From Ilex aquifolium (lineage: Eukaryota; Streptophyta; Magnoliopsida; Aquifoliales; Aquifoliaceae): a stretch of 64,000 nucleotides of DNA. The stretch is taken from NCBI GenBank assembly GCA_951799425.1, contig OX637401.1, positions 31,793,780 through 31,857,779 on the forward strand, given 5' to 3'. The position numbers and the translations under genes were made by a program. The stretch's first letter is position 1, and the number at the start of each line of letters is the position of its first letter. Under the pieces are notes generated by a model that did not search any database, had not been told where the DNA came from, and saw only the letters and a program-made list of their open reading frames with translations. This document shows positions 11,201 to 22,652 of this stretch, piece by piece.

Positions 11201-14200
11201 GTTTGTAGTAGGGGTGCAACTTGGGTTGGGCAACCCGATTTCAACCCGAGCCCAACCTGAAAAAATTAGGGCTTGGGCTAGGGTTTTTAATACTTGGGTT
11301 GGGTTTGGGTCAAAAAATCTCAACCCGAATTCAATTTGGGCCGGGCTCGGGTTGAGGCATCGGCAACCCGATTTCAACCCGAACCCGACAAATTAAAAAA
11401 TAATTTTATATATATAAAGCATTAGCACTTTTTTTCATTTTTACTCCATCGTCCTCTGTTTCTTGTTGCTTGCTACTCTGTTATGCGTGATTAGTGGTGA
11501 TAATGATGTTTTAAGTTTAATGTTTTTATGGGTCTAATTTCTATGTTTTCTGGGATTGTGCTTTGAGATCACTAGTTTTTTGGTGTGAAAGCAGATGATC
11601 AATAATCGTGCACTGTTATGAATGAAATATATGAATTGTTTTTATGAATTTGTAATTATCCCCCCCCCCTTTCTCTGTCTCTCTTGCAGCGAACCCGAAT
11701 TCAACCCGAGCCCGCCCGAATTAAACTCGGGCAGTGCTCGGATTGAGTTCCTCAACCCGAGGTAGGGTTAGGGTTAGGGTTAGGGTTAGGGTTGAAGATT
11801 ATATACCTAGGGTTGGGTTAGGGTTGACTGTCTAACCCGCCCAACCCGCCCGAGTTGCACCCCTAGTTTGTAGTGTGCATTTAGGTTTGTTTATTTTATT
11901 AGTGTTTAGCTTTAATGTGTGTATCTTCCATTAGTATGTGCATGTGTGTCTGCACATGTATATTAATCAGTGCGTATTTTGTGTGTACATATATTTATCA
12001 ATTTGTGTGTTTTTCGTGTCTTTGATATTAAAAATTTTCGTGTGTTTTTTGCTTAAGAAAACGGAAAAAAAAATTGTTCTTGTCTTTTTTAAAACAAGCA
12101 ACAAAAAGGAAAAACATTGCCAAACATGGTTTTTACATAAAACAGTACCAAACAGCTCCAGGTGTTTCCTATTTGAATTGATCCCCTAAAGTGATCTGGT
12201 TAAACAGAAACCATTAGGAAAATTAATGGTACCAATTGTCATAAAGATGAAATTAGGGGGTGTCAATTGTCCAAGAGAAGAAATTTGTGGGTTTCAAACA
12301 TGGAATCCTGAATACATGTAACCTATCCTGATCACACGCAGTTAGGATCATAATGAAAGACAATTATAATGCTTCAGGGCATCCCCTCTTTCCTTAGGAA
12401 CATATGACAACGATCCTAATCTAGCCAGCAATATAATCAATCTTAGCATATCATGAACCAGTTAGGGGCATGAAACAACAAACATAAGCATTAAGCTAAA
12501 AACCTAGAAGTTGTTTAACTCTATGTAAAACAGGACTGCAACCCAGATTCATCACACAAGAAACACAAATGCCAGTACGCCAAAAAGTAGTCGAAGTAAT
12601 GACAACTACACTACCAATAGCGTGATGATCATAAAATAAAGAAGGATGTGATGTGCTACTAACCTTGACAAGAAGACAGCGGAAACGTGACTTGACCCAG
12701 CCCACCCAGTCGGCTAATTCACCTTGATTGGAAGCCAAAAGGCATATTTTGACAAATCGTGTGTACTTCTTTGAATATGGAAAAGGCACAAATAGGGTGT
12801 CCCAATCAAAATCTGGCCTCAGAAGATCCTGCAGTAACAAAAGTAAGAAAGGTCAAAATATGCGAGTATGTAAAAAGTATATGTTATACTTGAAGGTACA
12901 AGAACAATATAAAAACAACTTTTATGTGTGGGAGTGCAGCAACAAATTACACAGAGTTTCCAATCCCCATAAACATGACCATTAAAACAAATGATTCAAA
13001 ATTAGGTTCCATACGACCATGAAGTTCAGTCAAACAACAATACACACCATAGTCAAAGCATTTCCTCTGAGAAATTCTCTTCTGATTCTGGAGAATGTAC
13101 TTTGAGTGATATTGGAATGGCAATACTCATATGGGCTACATGGCAATTGAATAGGCATCAAGTACCACTTTTCAGTGGGAAGAACTGCTTGTGTTATTCC
13201 ATCCTGAAGAACTACAGGTGTTGGCCAATGCCAAAAGGCAAACGTCTTAAAGAAGATTGAAATAAGAGCACCCAAGCTGGCATTTGGATGCCTTTGACAA
13301 ATGAATGCTGCAAGGATGGCTAAATGAACACCTCCCAGAAACCCAAGTAACTGCAAAGAAGAAGAAAATTGGCAGAGTTCACACTTAGCCAATCAAATGA
13401 TCTCAACTCCGAAAATAAAACAAAAAGAAGCAAAGCACAAAGTAACTCCACAACAAGCACAAAAACCTTACATTACCATACACTCCTCGCCTTTTGGCCC
13501 ATAATTTAACACATCTCAGCATTGATTGGAATATCTGGCATAAACAATCCAATAAAATAAGATATCTACAAGCATTCAAACTCAAGGTAGACAATAATTT
13601 TCATCAAAAAAAAATATGCATATGTATGAACTGCGAATATGCTGCTTCTAGAATTCAGATGATGCAGCATTTATCGAAAATACTACTGGTGACTGCACTT
13701 TCGAAAAGAAAGCCCTGACACCCTCATCTACTTTTCTTTTCTTTTCTTTTTTCTCCCCTTGCTAGTGATACATCACCCTCATCTACTTCACTGCACATTT
13801 AGAAGAAAGGGAGAGAGCATACTTGGCACTGCAATAGGAGGAAAAAAAATCTGTGTTGCAGAGACATTAGCACCAAGTGTCAACCATGTGCATCCCTCAG
13901 TATCCAGCAAATTAATTAAATTAAAGACCACAACTTTGTGCAATACAACAAAAATCAAAACCAGGATAGATCTATTCTTACAACAGCACCTTGCAATAAC
14001 ATTAAATTCTATGGACAGAGAAAATATTAGGGTCAGTTACTACATAGACAATTTTTTCCAACACTCCAATTTCACCAAACCCAACAGATGTTCATACAAA
14101 CCATTAGGAGCAAGTTAAATAACACTCGATTATCTATAACTAGGTACTACCATCACTACTTACTAGCCAGCTTAGGTTCATTTTTATAGGGCTCTGAAGC

Positions 14201-16629
14201 ACTCTTCATAAGACCGTCAACAAATATTAAATCCACATGCAGGTACACGCAAGCCTAGCTATAAAGATGCCAATGCAGTTCTCCATATCAAATTCACAAT
14301 CTGAAAGAAGAATAGGCCTACATCCGGAGAAAGTAACTTGATACTAACCTCCAGGTTCGGTACAAGCTGAAGAATGCTTCTATTGGCACGTACTCCTGAC
14401 AAACTTTTCCAACTGGTTTCATCAATATCACTCAGAAAGAATGGGTTGAGTATGTCCACGTTCTACACATTATACACTTGCAAGTCAAAATCTCCACTGG
14501 TTAAAAAATAAATACAGTGTAGCAACTATGGAAGAATACTAAAGACAAGAAATAAATACAAGATATGGCACAACGAATTGTTCATAACTGCAAACAAAGA
14601 TAAGCTTGTACCACAAAAACTTTCAAAAAAAAAAAATCTGAAAAAACTATTCTGTATACTCAAAAGATAGCCCCCTCATACTCACATCAGGAACAGATAT
14701 TACATTAAGTTGAGCATATGGTAGATCAACTGAGATCCCATCAAACTTAAAACGCATTAACGGTACTTTTGCATCCTTCACGCAGTGAATATCTGACACT
14801 TCCGGTCTGCTTGCCAGCATATTGCGCAAAACAATGAAAAAATCCTCCTGCATGAGTCACAAGATAACTCAAGAAATACTACTTGCACAACATGATATAC
14901 TATGCAGATGAACTGGCAAATGAAAAGACTTACTGCCATCGTAGCAAAGTATGGGCCTACACATAAGCCATCAATATCTGACTCTGAATTATGAACCTGA
15001 TTACATTTAAATGGGGGGGAAAAAAAGATAAGAAAGCTGCAACATGAAAGACCTTCTCAACCCAATAGCAGCAGAGCACATAAGCGTATATAGTGAAGAT
15101 TTTTAGCTCTTTCGCCAAAGGAACAGTTTGTGTTCTAGGCCATTACGATTTCACTTTAAGAAAAAATAAACTAATGCTGTATCTGGCAGCACAAGATTGG
15201 GGCCCTGCCGCCCTGGTAATTGCAATTAGAGGAATATTAGTTCAAAATTTGAACTAGTTTTCACCTAATGCCAGTCCCACAAGCCCCAAAATTTGTGCTG
15301 CCAGATGAAGTGTAAATTTCCACTTCAAGAGTTGGAATCTCACAATTGTCCTAAGGATTCCCAATAAAAATCCCACCCTTAACCCACTAAAAAAGTGAAC
15401 AAAATTTAAAAAACAAGGAAGAAGAAGACCGACTCCAAGGCCATAGGATCCATAAGTTAATATCGTGGCAGAAGCGGCTCTAATATAATTTCTTGGAAAG
15501 TGACGTTGGTAAGCAATCCTCTTAATCCATTCCATCACTATCTGCAAAATAGGAAACAGCAAAATTCACGGAAGATCAATGCACTTCTTGCTGTCCAAGA
15601 ATTCAGAAGGACACTATGTCCATTGGCTGACTATACTCCTTAAAAACAAAACCAACTATGAACACACTATTATATGCTGCAAAAAAATTATCTTACTGAG
15701 AGAGAGAAATCTTAACTCTTAATGCAATGACATGTACCAGATCCCAAATAATATACTATGCTACTCGCTCATGATTGTGATACATTCGGAATTTCATCAT
15801 CTGGGGTTCAGTAGATGCAAATATTCCATACATATATGATAAATATATGGAACATACTTCCGTATGTAGATCAACATGTAAACACACACATATACAAGAG
15901 AAATATACCTGTTTGAGATTGTCAATTACATACTGCCTCTTAATTTCTTCCTCCGGAGAAGGCACAAGACCCTCGTTTTCCATCAACTACAATAACCAAA
16001 ATTCATAAATATGTCAAGATCACAATCAACGAACAAACAAAAGACAACAGAATGCAAAAGAATTAACGCTTCTCCGATTTTGCAAAGTCGAGGAAACGAA
16101 AAATCAAACTTTCTACCATTGTTGAGCAAACTTTCTCAAAGCTGACTAGGAATCTTGAATAAGAAAAAGAGAATTACACGTTCAATCAAAGTTCCTTTCT
16201 TGGTTATCTTTATTGTCCTTATATTTTTCATGGCAACCAAATAAACGTTTTTGGTCTTCCGAATCAATATTTTCTACCTGCCCGAAAAAAGAATCAACAT
16301 TGCCTTTTCCTTTCGCTTCCTTAAACCCACTAACGAAACGGAATGTAAAGAAAATGGGATTCATATTCATTTACCTGAAGCAGAGACATTGATCTTTCGA
16401 CCTCCATTCGAACCACCACAGCTGGATTCAAAGCAAAACGAAGACGTGGGCTCACAGGTACCAATTGCGGCACGAGTCGCCCAAAATAAGGGTTTACGGA
16501 TATCACACCAAGTGGTGGTCCGGGAACAAATGTCGGAGGAGGAAGAGGATTGACGGCTGTCAAATCAGAGAGATCTTGATTCGGAAGACCAGAAACGTTT
16601 ATCTGGTAACGATGATTCGCATATGCCAT
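8229..16629 (-). CDS. Poly(A) polymerase, short PAPS-type form
   Basis: Adds the poly(A) tail to pre-mRNA after cleavage. Ten exons (5' to 3'): 16375-16629, 15909-15986, 15434-15541, 14934-14996, 14686-14847, 14349-14462, 13472-13534, 13048-13350, 12664-12828, 8229-8606. The phases agree throughout and give 562 residues. An in-frame ATG at 16677 would add 16 residues. The nucleotidyltransferase signature G-S-Y-G-L-G is at 142-147. The catalytic aspartates are D154 and D156 (S-D-I-D-G) and D209 (S-V-D-L-P-Y-A). The central domain (P-F-F-L-S-D-I-D-E-T-S-W) and RNA-binding domain (S-I-V-Q-A-S-Q-L-P) follow. The protein stops just after this domain (N-V-E-Y) and lacks the long Ser/Thr-rich, NLS-bearing tail of PAPS1/2/4. 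That resembles Arabidopsis PAPS3, a short isoform. The last intron (8607-12663) contains a Helitron and a hAT element. The exon 3 donor (GTCGGT) is weak. Confidence 0.9.
9089..10959 (+). mobile_element. Helitron, complete, non-autonomous (1871 bp)
   Basis: Starts TCTATATAATAAAGTA immediately after a host A (9088) and ends CTAG immediately before a host T (10960), the A/T insertion rule of Helitrons. Twelve bases before the end sits a perfect hairpin, gtgcct-tg-aggcac (10933-10946). No Rep/helicase frame is present. The C-rich frame 9224-9592 is low-complexity sequence. The piece 10440-10760 has coding-like purine bias and may be a captured host fragment, but I cannot identify it. The element lies in the last intron of the poly(A) polymerase gene. 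Confidence 0.85.
11209..11865. mobile_element. hAT non-autonomous element (657 bp), telomere-like core
   Basis: Terminal inverted repeats TAGGGGTGCAAC / GTTGCACCCCTA are flanked by a perfect 8-base duplication, GTTTGTAG (11201-11208 and 11866-11873), the hAT rule. The interior is rich in AACCCGA / TCGGGTT units and holds a (TAGGGT)5 tract. No transposase frame is present. Like the Helitron upstream, it sits in the poly(A) polymerase intron. Confidence 0.9.
11763..11793. repeat. Interstitial TTAGGG-type telomere-like tract
   Basis: Five copies of TAGGGT plus one base. The unit is the six-base TTAGGG form, not the usual plant TTTAGGG. It lies within the hAT element's GGGTT-rich interior, so slippage inside the element explains it better than telomere insertion. 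Confidence 0.85.
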
Positions 16630-16766
16630 ACACACCACAATGGTCGCTTCAAGAATCAAAGAACTCGAGGGTTTCAAGTGAAAAATATAATCGAATAAGA
16701 AATAGTAATTGCGATATAATCTTTATGTGCGTGTGAAGAAAGAAAAGAGTTCTTGGAATGGACGAT

Positions 16767-17080
16767 AAACCCTAAAAATGAAAGAACTAGAGAGAGGGCT
16801 TTGAGTTTGCTTTTGAAATTTTAAGAGAGAGAGAGGTGGGACAAGTCGCGCGTGATTGGTCTGGCTTTTAATTGTACCACACGTGTCCAAACTGCGACGG
16901 GACAAGTGTTATGGTTCTGTTCAACGGTCGAGATTTGGGATGGGCCTTCTTGTGTCTCAGAGACAACACTGATGGGCCGAAAGTGAGCCCAATCCTTGCA
17001 TTTTTTGGGGGTGCCATACTGCCATTGTACGTCACACGATTCCACCCATTATGTGATGGCCCATTAGGCCGATGGATTGC
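16767..17080 (-). promoter_or_regulatory. Poly(A) polymerase promoter with telo-box and site II motifs
   Basis: Upstream of the start codon is a telo-box AAACCCTA (16767-16774), then four site II type TGGGCY motifs in either orientation: 16941-16946, 16973-16978, 16987-16992 (GCCCAA) and 17058-17064 (GGCCCAT). In plants this combination marks genes expressed in dividing, metabolically active cells. The function is inferred from the motifs only. Confidence 0.5.
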
Positions 17081-17105
17081 GCCCGTTATTAAAAGGATCA
17101 TTTGA

Positions 17106-18820
17106 AAGTCAGTATACTAAATTAGACATAATTGAAAAAAAATATATAAAAAAAAATGTGTTGTAAATAAGTATACTACTGAGATATAAAGACTTAATTG
17201 CCCATTTTATAAAATTTATTTTCCTAAAAACGATTTTAGGAATATATCTTAAAATTAATTCGGTACATAGTGATAAGACTTAACCGCTGGATTTTAGGAA
17301 CATTAATTTGCGAAAAACTTCATCTTCGAAAAACAGTTACCTCTTCTTCTTTCTATCCAAAAAATGCTTCATCTTCCTTGGCGAGAATCCTTAAATCGTT
17401 TCCTGAACATCTATAAGTTTTCGTCTTTGAAAGGAAAATTCTACTAGTCCGTCATTGTAAATGTAAGTTCATCAACAACATCTACTGTCATATTAATTCA
17501 TTGTGTGTGAATAAACTGTGTGTATCTCATAACTGTTGACTGTGTTTTCCACATAGTGTAATAAAGACTGTGTAACAATACAATGTAACACTGTAACACA
17601 GACACTGTTCAGTGGTTTGTGGATGTGGTAACAAATTCAAAACAAAGTTGGACTGCTACAATGAAGTTATATGCAAATATATGTTTGATAAAATGTAATA
17701 GTACAGTATTTTGTGGAAGTAATTTTTTACACTGTTATTGTTACACTGTAAACGCATATACAGGATGAACTTCGGTTATGGTATTCGCATATAAAAAACA
17801 GTATAATTACCTTTAAAATGACAGACATAAACCTAATGGAGTCATGAATTCAAACCTTATAATTACTTAGATTTTTTTTTTGATCCAATTGTAATTGCTT
17901 AGATTGAATGATAAAGATGAAATAATGTTTCAGACTTGCACTGATAAATTGCTTACATGCCAAAGAAGAATAAGACAACAAATGATACTATTGCAAAATT
18001 TAAAATTCAAATCAACTGATTTATCCTCAAAATAAACGGAAGAATTAAATCTTCCATTAAATTAGGATGATTTTAATGCATAAATATAATTTGAAAAAAA
18101 AAAACAGTTTTCCAAAAATAATCGCATAATTTAAAGGAGGACACAAATGTCAAAGGAAAATTCGAAAATTTCAAATTATGTACTTGTACACAATTAAGAT
18201 ATAAATTAAGGACTTCCTTACTTTATATTTTTTTTCTGTATACTTTTTTACAATTAAACACAATTTAGTGTACCCCCTTCCAATTTATCGTTATTAAAAA
18301 AAAAATTGTGAAAATGTACACTATACACTAGTTATTTATGAGAAAGTACCTTAATATAAATTTCTGTGTATAAGTCATTTTTTGTGTAAATGTTTCGTGA
18401 ACAGATACACTTTGACTTTTTTTAAATATTTCATTTACGTAAAAGCTTTTTTTCCTTATTCGTGGAAGATAATTTAGACAGTTAATTGTGGGATTCAATT
18501 TCCTATTTTATTAGGACATTTTTCTTATTTTTTTGATTCTATTTTAATGGCTAAGTAGTTTTCTAAATTAAAGGTAATTAACTGTTTGAATTTTGAAAGG
18601 ATTCCATTAATTTTAAAAAGATTTTCTATTCTCTCTCTATATATCCGACTCTCGCCGTTAATATCTCTCTCCCTATTTTATCTTTCTTTTTCTCTCTCTC
18701 TCTCTCTCCCTATTTTTTCTCTCTCTTTCTCTCTGTCTCTATTTTCTCTCTCAAACTCATTATATATCCCATCGTTACTCTCCTCTCCCTATTCTCTCTC
18801 TCCCCCTTTTATTTTTTCTC
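17106..18820. other. AT-rich intergenic region with CT-rich stretch
   Basis: No gene, domain or clear transposon end was found in this stretch. A long imperfect CT/TCTC-rich block occupies about 18625-18820 and gives one spurious Ser/Leu-rich frame. Confidence 0.4.
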
Positions 18821-18829
18821 TCTGTTTAT

Positions 18830-19265
18830 GCAGTGTTACATTACATTTAAGTCACATTGTGTGATATCCACCCTGTGCAAAACATTGCATATAATGTTTG
18901 TCTTGCAATGTGACATTGGAGTCCCACTTTTAATGCCCACACCATGAAAAAACAATGCATATGATATGTAGTTGTATTGTGACATTGGATTATGTATATG
19001 AAGTGTTACATTGGAGTCACAGTGTGATACCATCCATGTGCAAATCCCGTATATGATGTCTATATGAAGTGTGACATTAATGCTACATTTTTGTGATGCC
19101 CACATTGTGTCAATCCCTATGTCAAACTATGATACTTTCTATGTGTCAAAACTTGCATATGTTTTGTGTATACAATGGATATTGATGTCACATTATAATG
19201 TTCACAGTGATCCAACTCTGCATATGTATTTTATAAGCAGTGTGACATTGGCGTCATAGTATATG
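18830..19265. repeat. Degenerate tandem repeat, unit about 65-105 bp
   Basis: A core like gYaRtgtgacattggagtcaca recurs at about 18830, 18905, 19000, 19064, 19170 and 19238. It is followed each time by a variant of gatgcccaYNNtgtgcaaa and gcatatgatgt. Copies have diverged strongly and spacing varies, so this looks like an old minisatellite. Confidence 0.6.
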
Positions 19266-19380
19266 TGTTATAATTTTTTTGTCACAAAATATATATAGAG
19301 AGAGAAAAATAGTCGTTATCTTAGAAAATATTTAAAATTAAAGAATTTTAATTTTGCGTTCTTTCTTTTGGTCATAATTA

Positions 19381-21022
19381 TCTATATAATAAAGTAGAGT
19401 TGAGTTTGAATCCCAAAATTTATCTGAAGTTTTTTGTAACTCAGATCAATTATGAGCAAAATATAAGTTATATCCAAAGATCTATCTTATCTCTAATTTT
19501 TTGCGGCTCAGATCAACTCAAAAATATTGATTTAACGAATTGGATTGAAAAACGTATTTTGTTTTCCCGCTTAAGACACCTTACATTTTTAACTACCCCA
19601 AATTAATGCTCTTCCGTTTCCACATTTTATTCACGACTTCCTAACTTTCATATTCACCCTTTAGCTCAGAGGCAAATCTCCCACCAAATAATACACATAT
19701 ATTCTCCAAATTATGCCTACCTTAATTCATTCACTCTTTCTATGGTAACTAATTTATTCTCTTTAGTATTTGGATATTTGTCTTTTGGATTATATAGTGA
19801 TGATTTTTAAATTCATTACTCATGAACTAGAGTGACACATTTGATTTTAGCATTTCATGAAAACTATTTTTTTTTTTCATTTATGATTTCATTGAGTGAG
19901 TGAATGATTTTTTTTGTGTTATGTAACTTTAATTTTTAGATTAATGTGAGCAATACAGTTATTAAGTTTTTTAATACAAATAGAACGAGAAATAATAGAT
20001 TGAGTTTGTGGACTATTTCGTGTTTAGATAATTTATAATATAAAACAAGGCATACATCAATAAGTTCGTCTGACGGTCTCAAATCAACTCATCCAAATGT
20101 CACTAAACATCCCTCTCAAAACTATTTGGGAGAATTACACTTAGACCCCCTGAGGTTTGTCACTTAATCACTCAGACCCCTGACGTTTGAAATATTACAC
20201 ACAAACCCCCTAAGGTTTGTATGCGCATAACACTTAGATCTCTACTGTCAATGTCCATCAGTATATCCGTTAATAAGTTACATCCGGGCTCCCTAAAAGT
20301 TTAGAGGTGTGTAATACTTAGACCTCTTAAGTTTAAAATGTTATATTTAAACTAAAAATACTCCAATCAAAGATAGAATATTAAATATTTTAAATTTTAC
20401 AACCAAAATTTATGTTCTATTATGATATTTTTTGAAATAAAAATTTATGATTTTTTAAGAAAAATTAAATTTTTATTTTTGATTTTATTTCAATAAATGA
20501 TATAATATAACATGAATTTTAGTTGTAAAATTCATATTCTGAATGACTAAGACCCATTGTTTGATTTTTTTAGTTTTATTACAATAGATAGTATAATTGT
20601 ATACTAATTACGATTTTTTAAGAAAAAATTAACTTTTTATTTCAATAAATGATACAATACAATAGAATATGAATTTTGGTTTTAAAATATTTGATATTCT
20701 ATATTTGATTAGAGTATTTTTTATCTTAGTATAACATTTTAAACTTGAGGGGTTTAAGTATTATACGTCTTCAAACTTCAAGGTGTCTGGGTGTAATTTA
20801 CTAACAGACATTTGACGGTAGGGTTTAAGTGTTATGCGCGTATAAACCTCAGGGGATCTGTATATAATATTTCAAATGTCAGGGGGTCTGAGTGATTAAG
20901 TGATAACCCTCAGGGGGTCTGAGTGTAATTCTCTCAAACTATTAATATTGAATTTCTCTCTCCCCCAATCCATCATTTTTCACTTATATTGGACCATACC
21001 TTCAGACACAGGTTATCCCTAG
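19381..21022 (+). mobile_element. Helitron, complete ends (1642 bp), carrying a nested fold-back element
   Basis: Starts TCTATATAATAAAGTA after a host A (19380) and ends CTAG (21019-21022) before a host T. The subterminal motif (ccttcagacacaggt) aligns with the hairpin of the third Helitron but its stem is degraded. No Rep/helicase is encoded. About half of its length is the inserted fold-back element at 20129-20934. Confidence 0.75.
20129..20934. mobile_element. Long fold-back (Mutator-like) element, arms of about 350 bp
   Basis: The left arm begins ggagaattacacttagaccc. The right end is its inverse, ending gggtctgagtgtaattctct. The two arms can be aligned for about 350 bases each, leaving a short AT-rich loop, so the element would fold into a huge hairpin. 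A CAAACTATT-like direct repeat lies near both ends but is offset by a few bases, so the target duplication is imperfect. The acaccYagacccctgaggtttg motif is a common plant repeat family. No protein is encoded. Confidence 0.75.
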
Positions 21023-21420
21023 TATATATATATGAGAGAGAGAACAAAATAGTTATAATATAAGAAAATCTTAAAATTTAAGAATTTTACCAAGAATTGG
21101 GAAAGATTTTAAATTAAGAAATTTAAAATTTATTTAAGTTTTAAATTTAGTTATGTATATGTGTGTGTATATATATATGAGATATAAAGAGAGAGAAAGA
21201 AAAATAGTTCTAATACAAGAAAACGCTAAAATTTAAAAGTTTCAGTTTTCAAATTAATTGGTTTTTTTATCTGTTTTTTTTAATAGTGATGTGATGATGT
21301 TAGGGATACTTCGGTCATTCTGCTCCAAAGTATACTTTTTGCTAATATTTTTTGAGTTTGTACTTAAAATTAAATAAGTTATAAAAAAGGTACTGGCTTC
21401 CAAAAAACATTTAAAAAATA

Positions 21421-22106
21421 TCTATATAATAAAGTAGCTTACAATTCAAATATCAAAACATAAATAAAATGACTTTTGCTTTTCGCGGTTAAGATTGATT
21501 TAAATTTTACTTTAAAATTAATCTAACGGCTAATATTAACACCTTAAATTTAATAAGAAAAATAGGCCCCTAAAGGTGTGTTTGGAGTGATTTTTTTAAA
21601 AGTACTTCTAAAAATTATTTCTCATAAGTACTTTAAAAAAAAAATTAATAGTGTTTGAAACCGCCCCACCACTACATCTACCACTACCACCACCACCACC
21701 ACTGCTGTCGTCGTCGTCGCCGTCACCACCAGCGCCGCCGTTGCCATCGTCGCCACCACCACCACCAGTGTCGCCACCAGCGTCGCCGTCGCCATCGCCG
21801 TCGCCACCATCGTCATCGTCATCATCATCGCCATTGCCATCGCCGCCACCCCCACCCACACCACCACCACCACCGTCGTCACCACCACCACCGCCGCCAC
21901 CACCACCACCACCATTGTCGCCCCCACTGTTGCCGCCAACGATGCCACCGCCGCCACCACCACCTCTCACCCCCACTACAACCAATGCTTAAATTCATTT
22001 TTATCTATCCTCTATGTTTGTGATTTGATTTTGGATATGAATACAAATATATTTATTGTTTATCATTTTTTATTACTCTTTGCCTTCAGGCACAGGTAAT
22101 AACTAG
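21421..22106 (+). mobile_element. Helitron, complete, short (686 bp)
   Basis: Starts TCTATATAATAAAGTA after host A (21420). It ends CTAG (22103-22106) before host T, with a hairpin gcct-tc-aggc (22082-22091) close to the 3' end. It shares both ends with the Helitron 400 bases upstream and belongs to the same family. The interior is mostly a (CCACCN)n low-complexity block at about 21660-21975. Confidence 0.85.
21660..21975. repeat. CCA/CCG/TCG trinucleotide-rich low-complexity tract
   Basis: A three-base periodic C-rich tract inside the Helitron. Such periodicity lacks stops in several frames on both strands, producing Pro-, His-, Gly/Asp- and Val/Ala-rich frames together. None should be read as a gene. 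Confidence 0.85.
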
Positions 22107-22246
22107 TACTCTAATATGGTGCTATATTCAAAAACCCGACAAAATACAGAAAAAGATTATTATTTACAAAAATCGATTAAAAAAAAAAACAATAGGGCCA
22201 TTAAAGGCGGTCTAATCTAATGTACAGTCCGTCAAATACTTAGGAT

Positions 22247-22438
22247 TAGGGGTGTAATTCGGGCGGGTTAGACGGGTTAGAGGATCAAATCAAGCCCAAC
22301 CCAAGTTGTTCGGGTTTGTTTGGGTAAGTTAACTCGAGCTCGTAATTCGGGTTTTAATTCTAGTTCAATTTTGGATATGACATAATAACTTGACCAACTT
22401 AAATTCAAAATAAATTCATTATAAATTTAAAATTTTGT

Positions 22439-22476
<38 letters not shown>

Positions 22477-22644
22477 TTATTTATTTTAATTTCAAGTAGA
22501 ACCTGAACTGAAAATTCGATTTGAGTCCGATTTTAGTAATTCGGGTTGAACTCATTAGTCCAAAACCTCAATCCGAGTATAACCCGAATTAAATTCGAAT
22601 TAAGATTTTTTAACCCAAGTTTTAAAAATTTCAACCCACCCCTG
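22247..22644. mobile_element. hAT non-autonomous element (398 bp)
   Basis: Begins TAGGGGTG and ends CACCCCTG. It is flanked by an 8-base duplication matching at 7 of 8 positions (cttaggat at 22239-22246, attaggat at 22645-22652). The interior has the same gggcgggtt / aacccgaatt units as the hAT element at 11209-11865, so the two are one family. It contains an (AT)15 microsatellite at 22441-22472. Confidence 0.85.
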
Positions 22645-22652
22645 ATTAGGAT

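Noticed and set aside
11763..11793. Telomeric repeat marking a chromosome fusion point
   Set aside because: It lies well inside a hAT element with its own target duplication and is only five units long.
21608..22023. Several overlapping Pro-, His-, Gly/Asp- and Val-rich open frames on both strands
   Set aside because: They are products of one trinucleotide-periodic tract inside a Helitron; frames on both strands are open at once because the repeat lacks stops.
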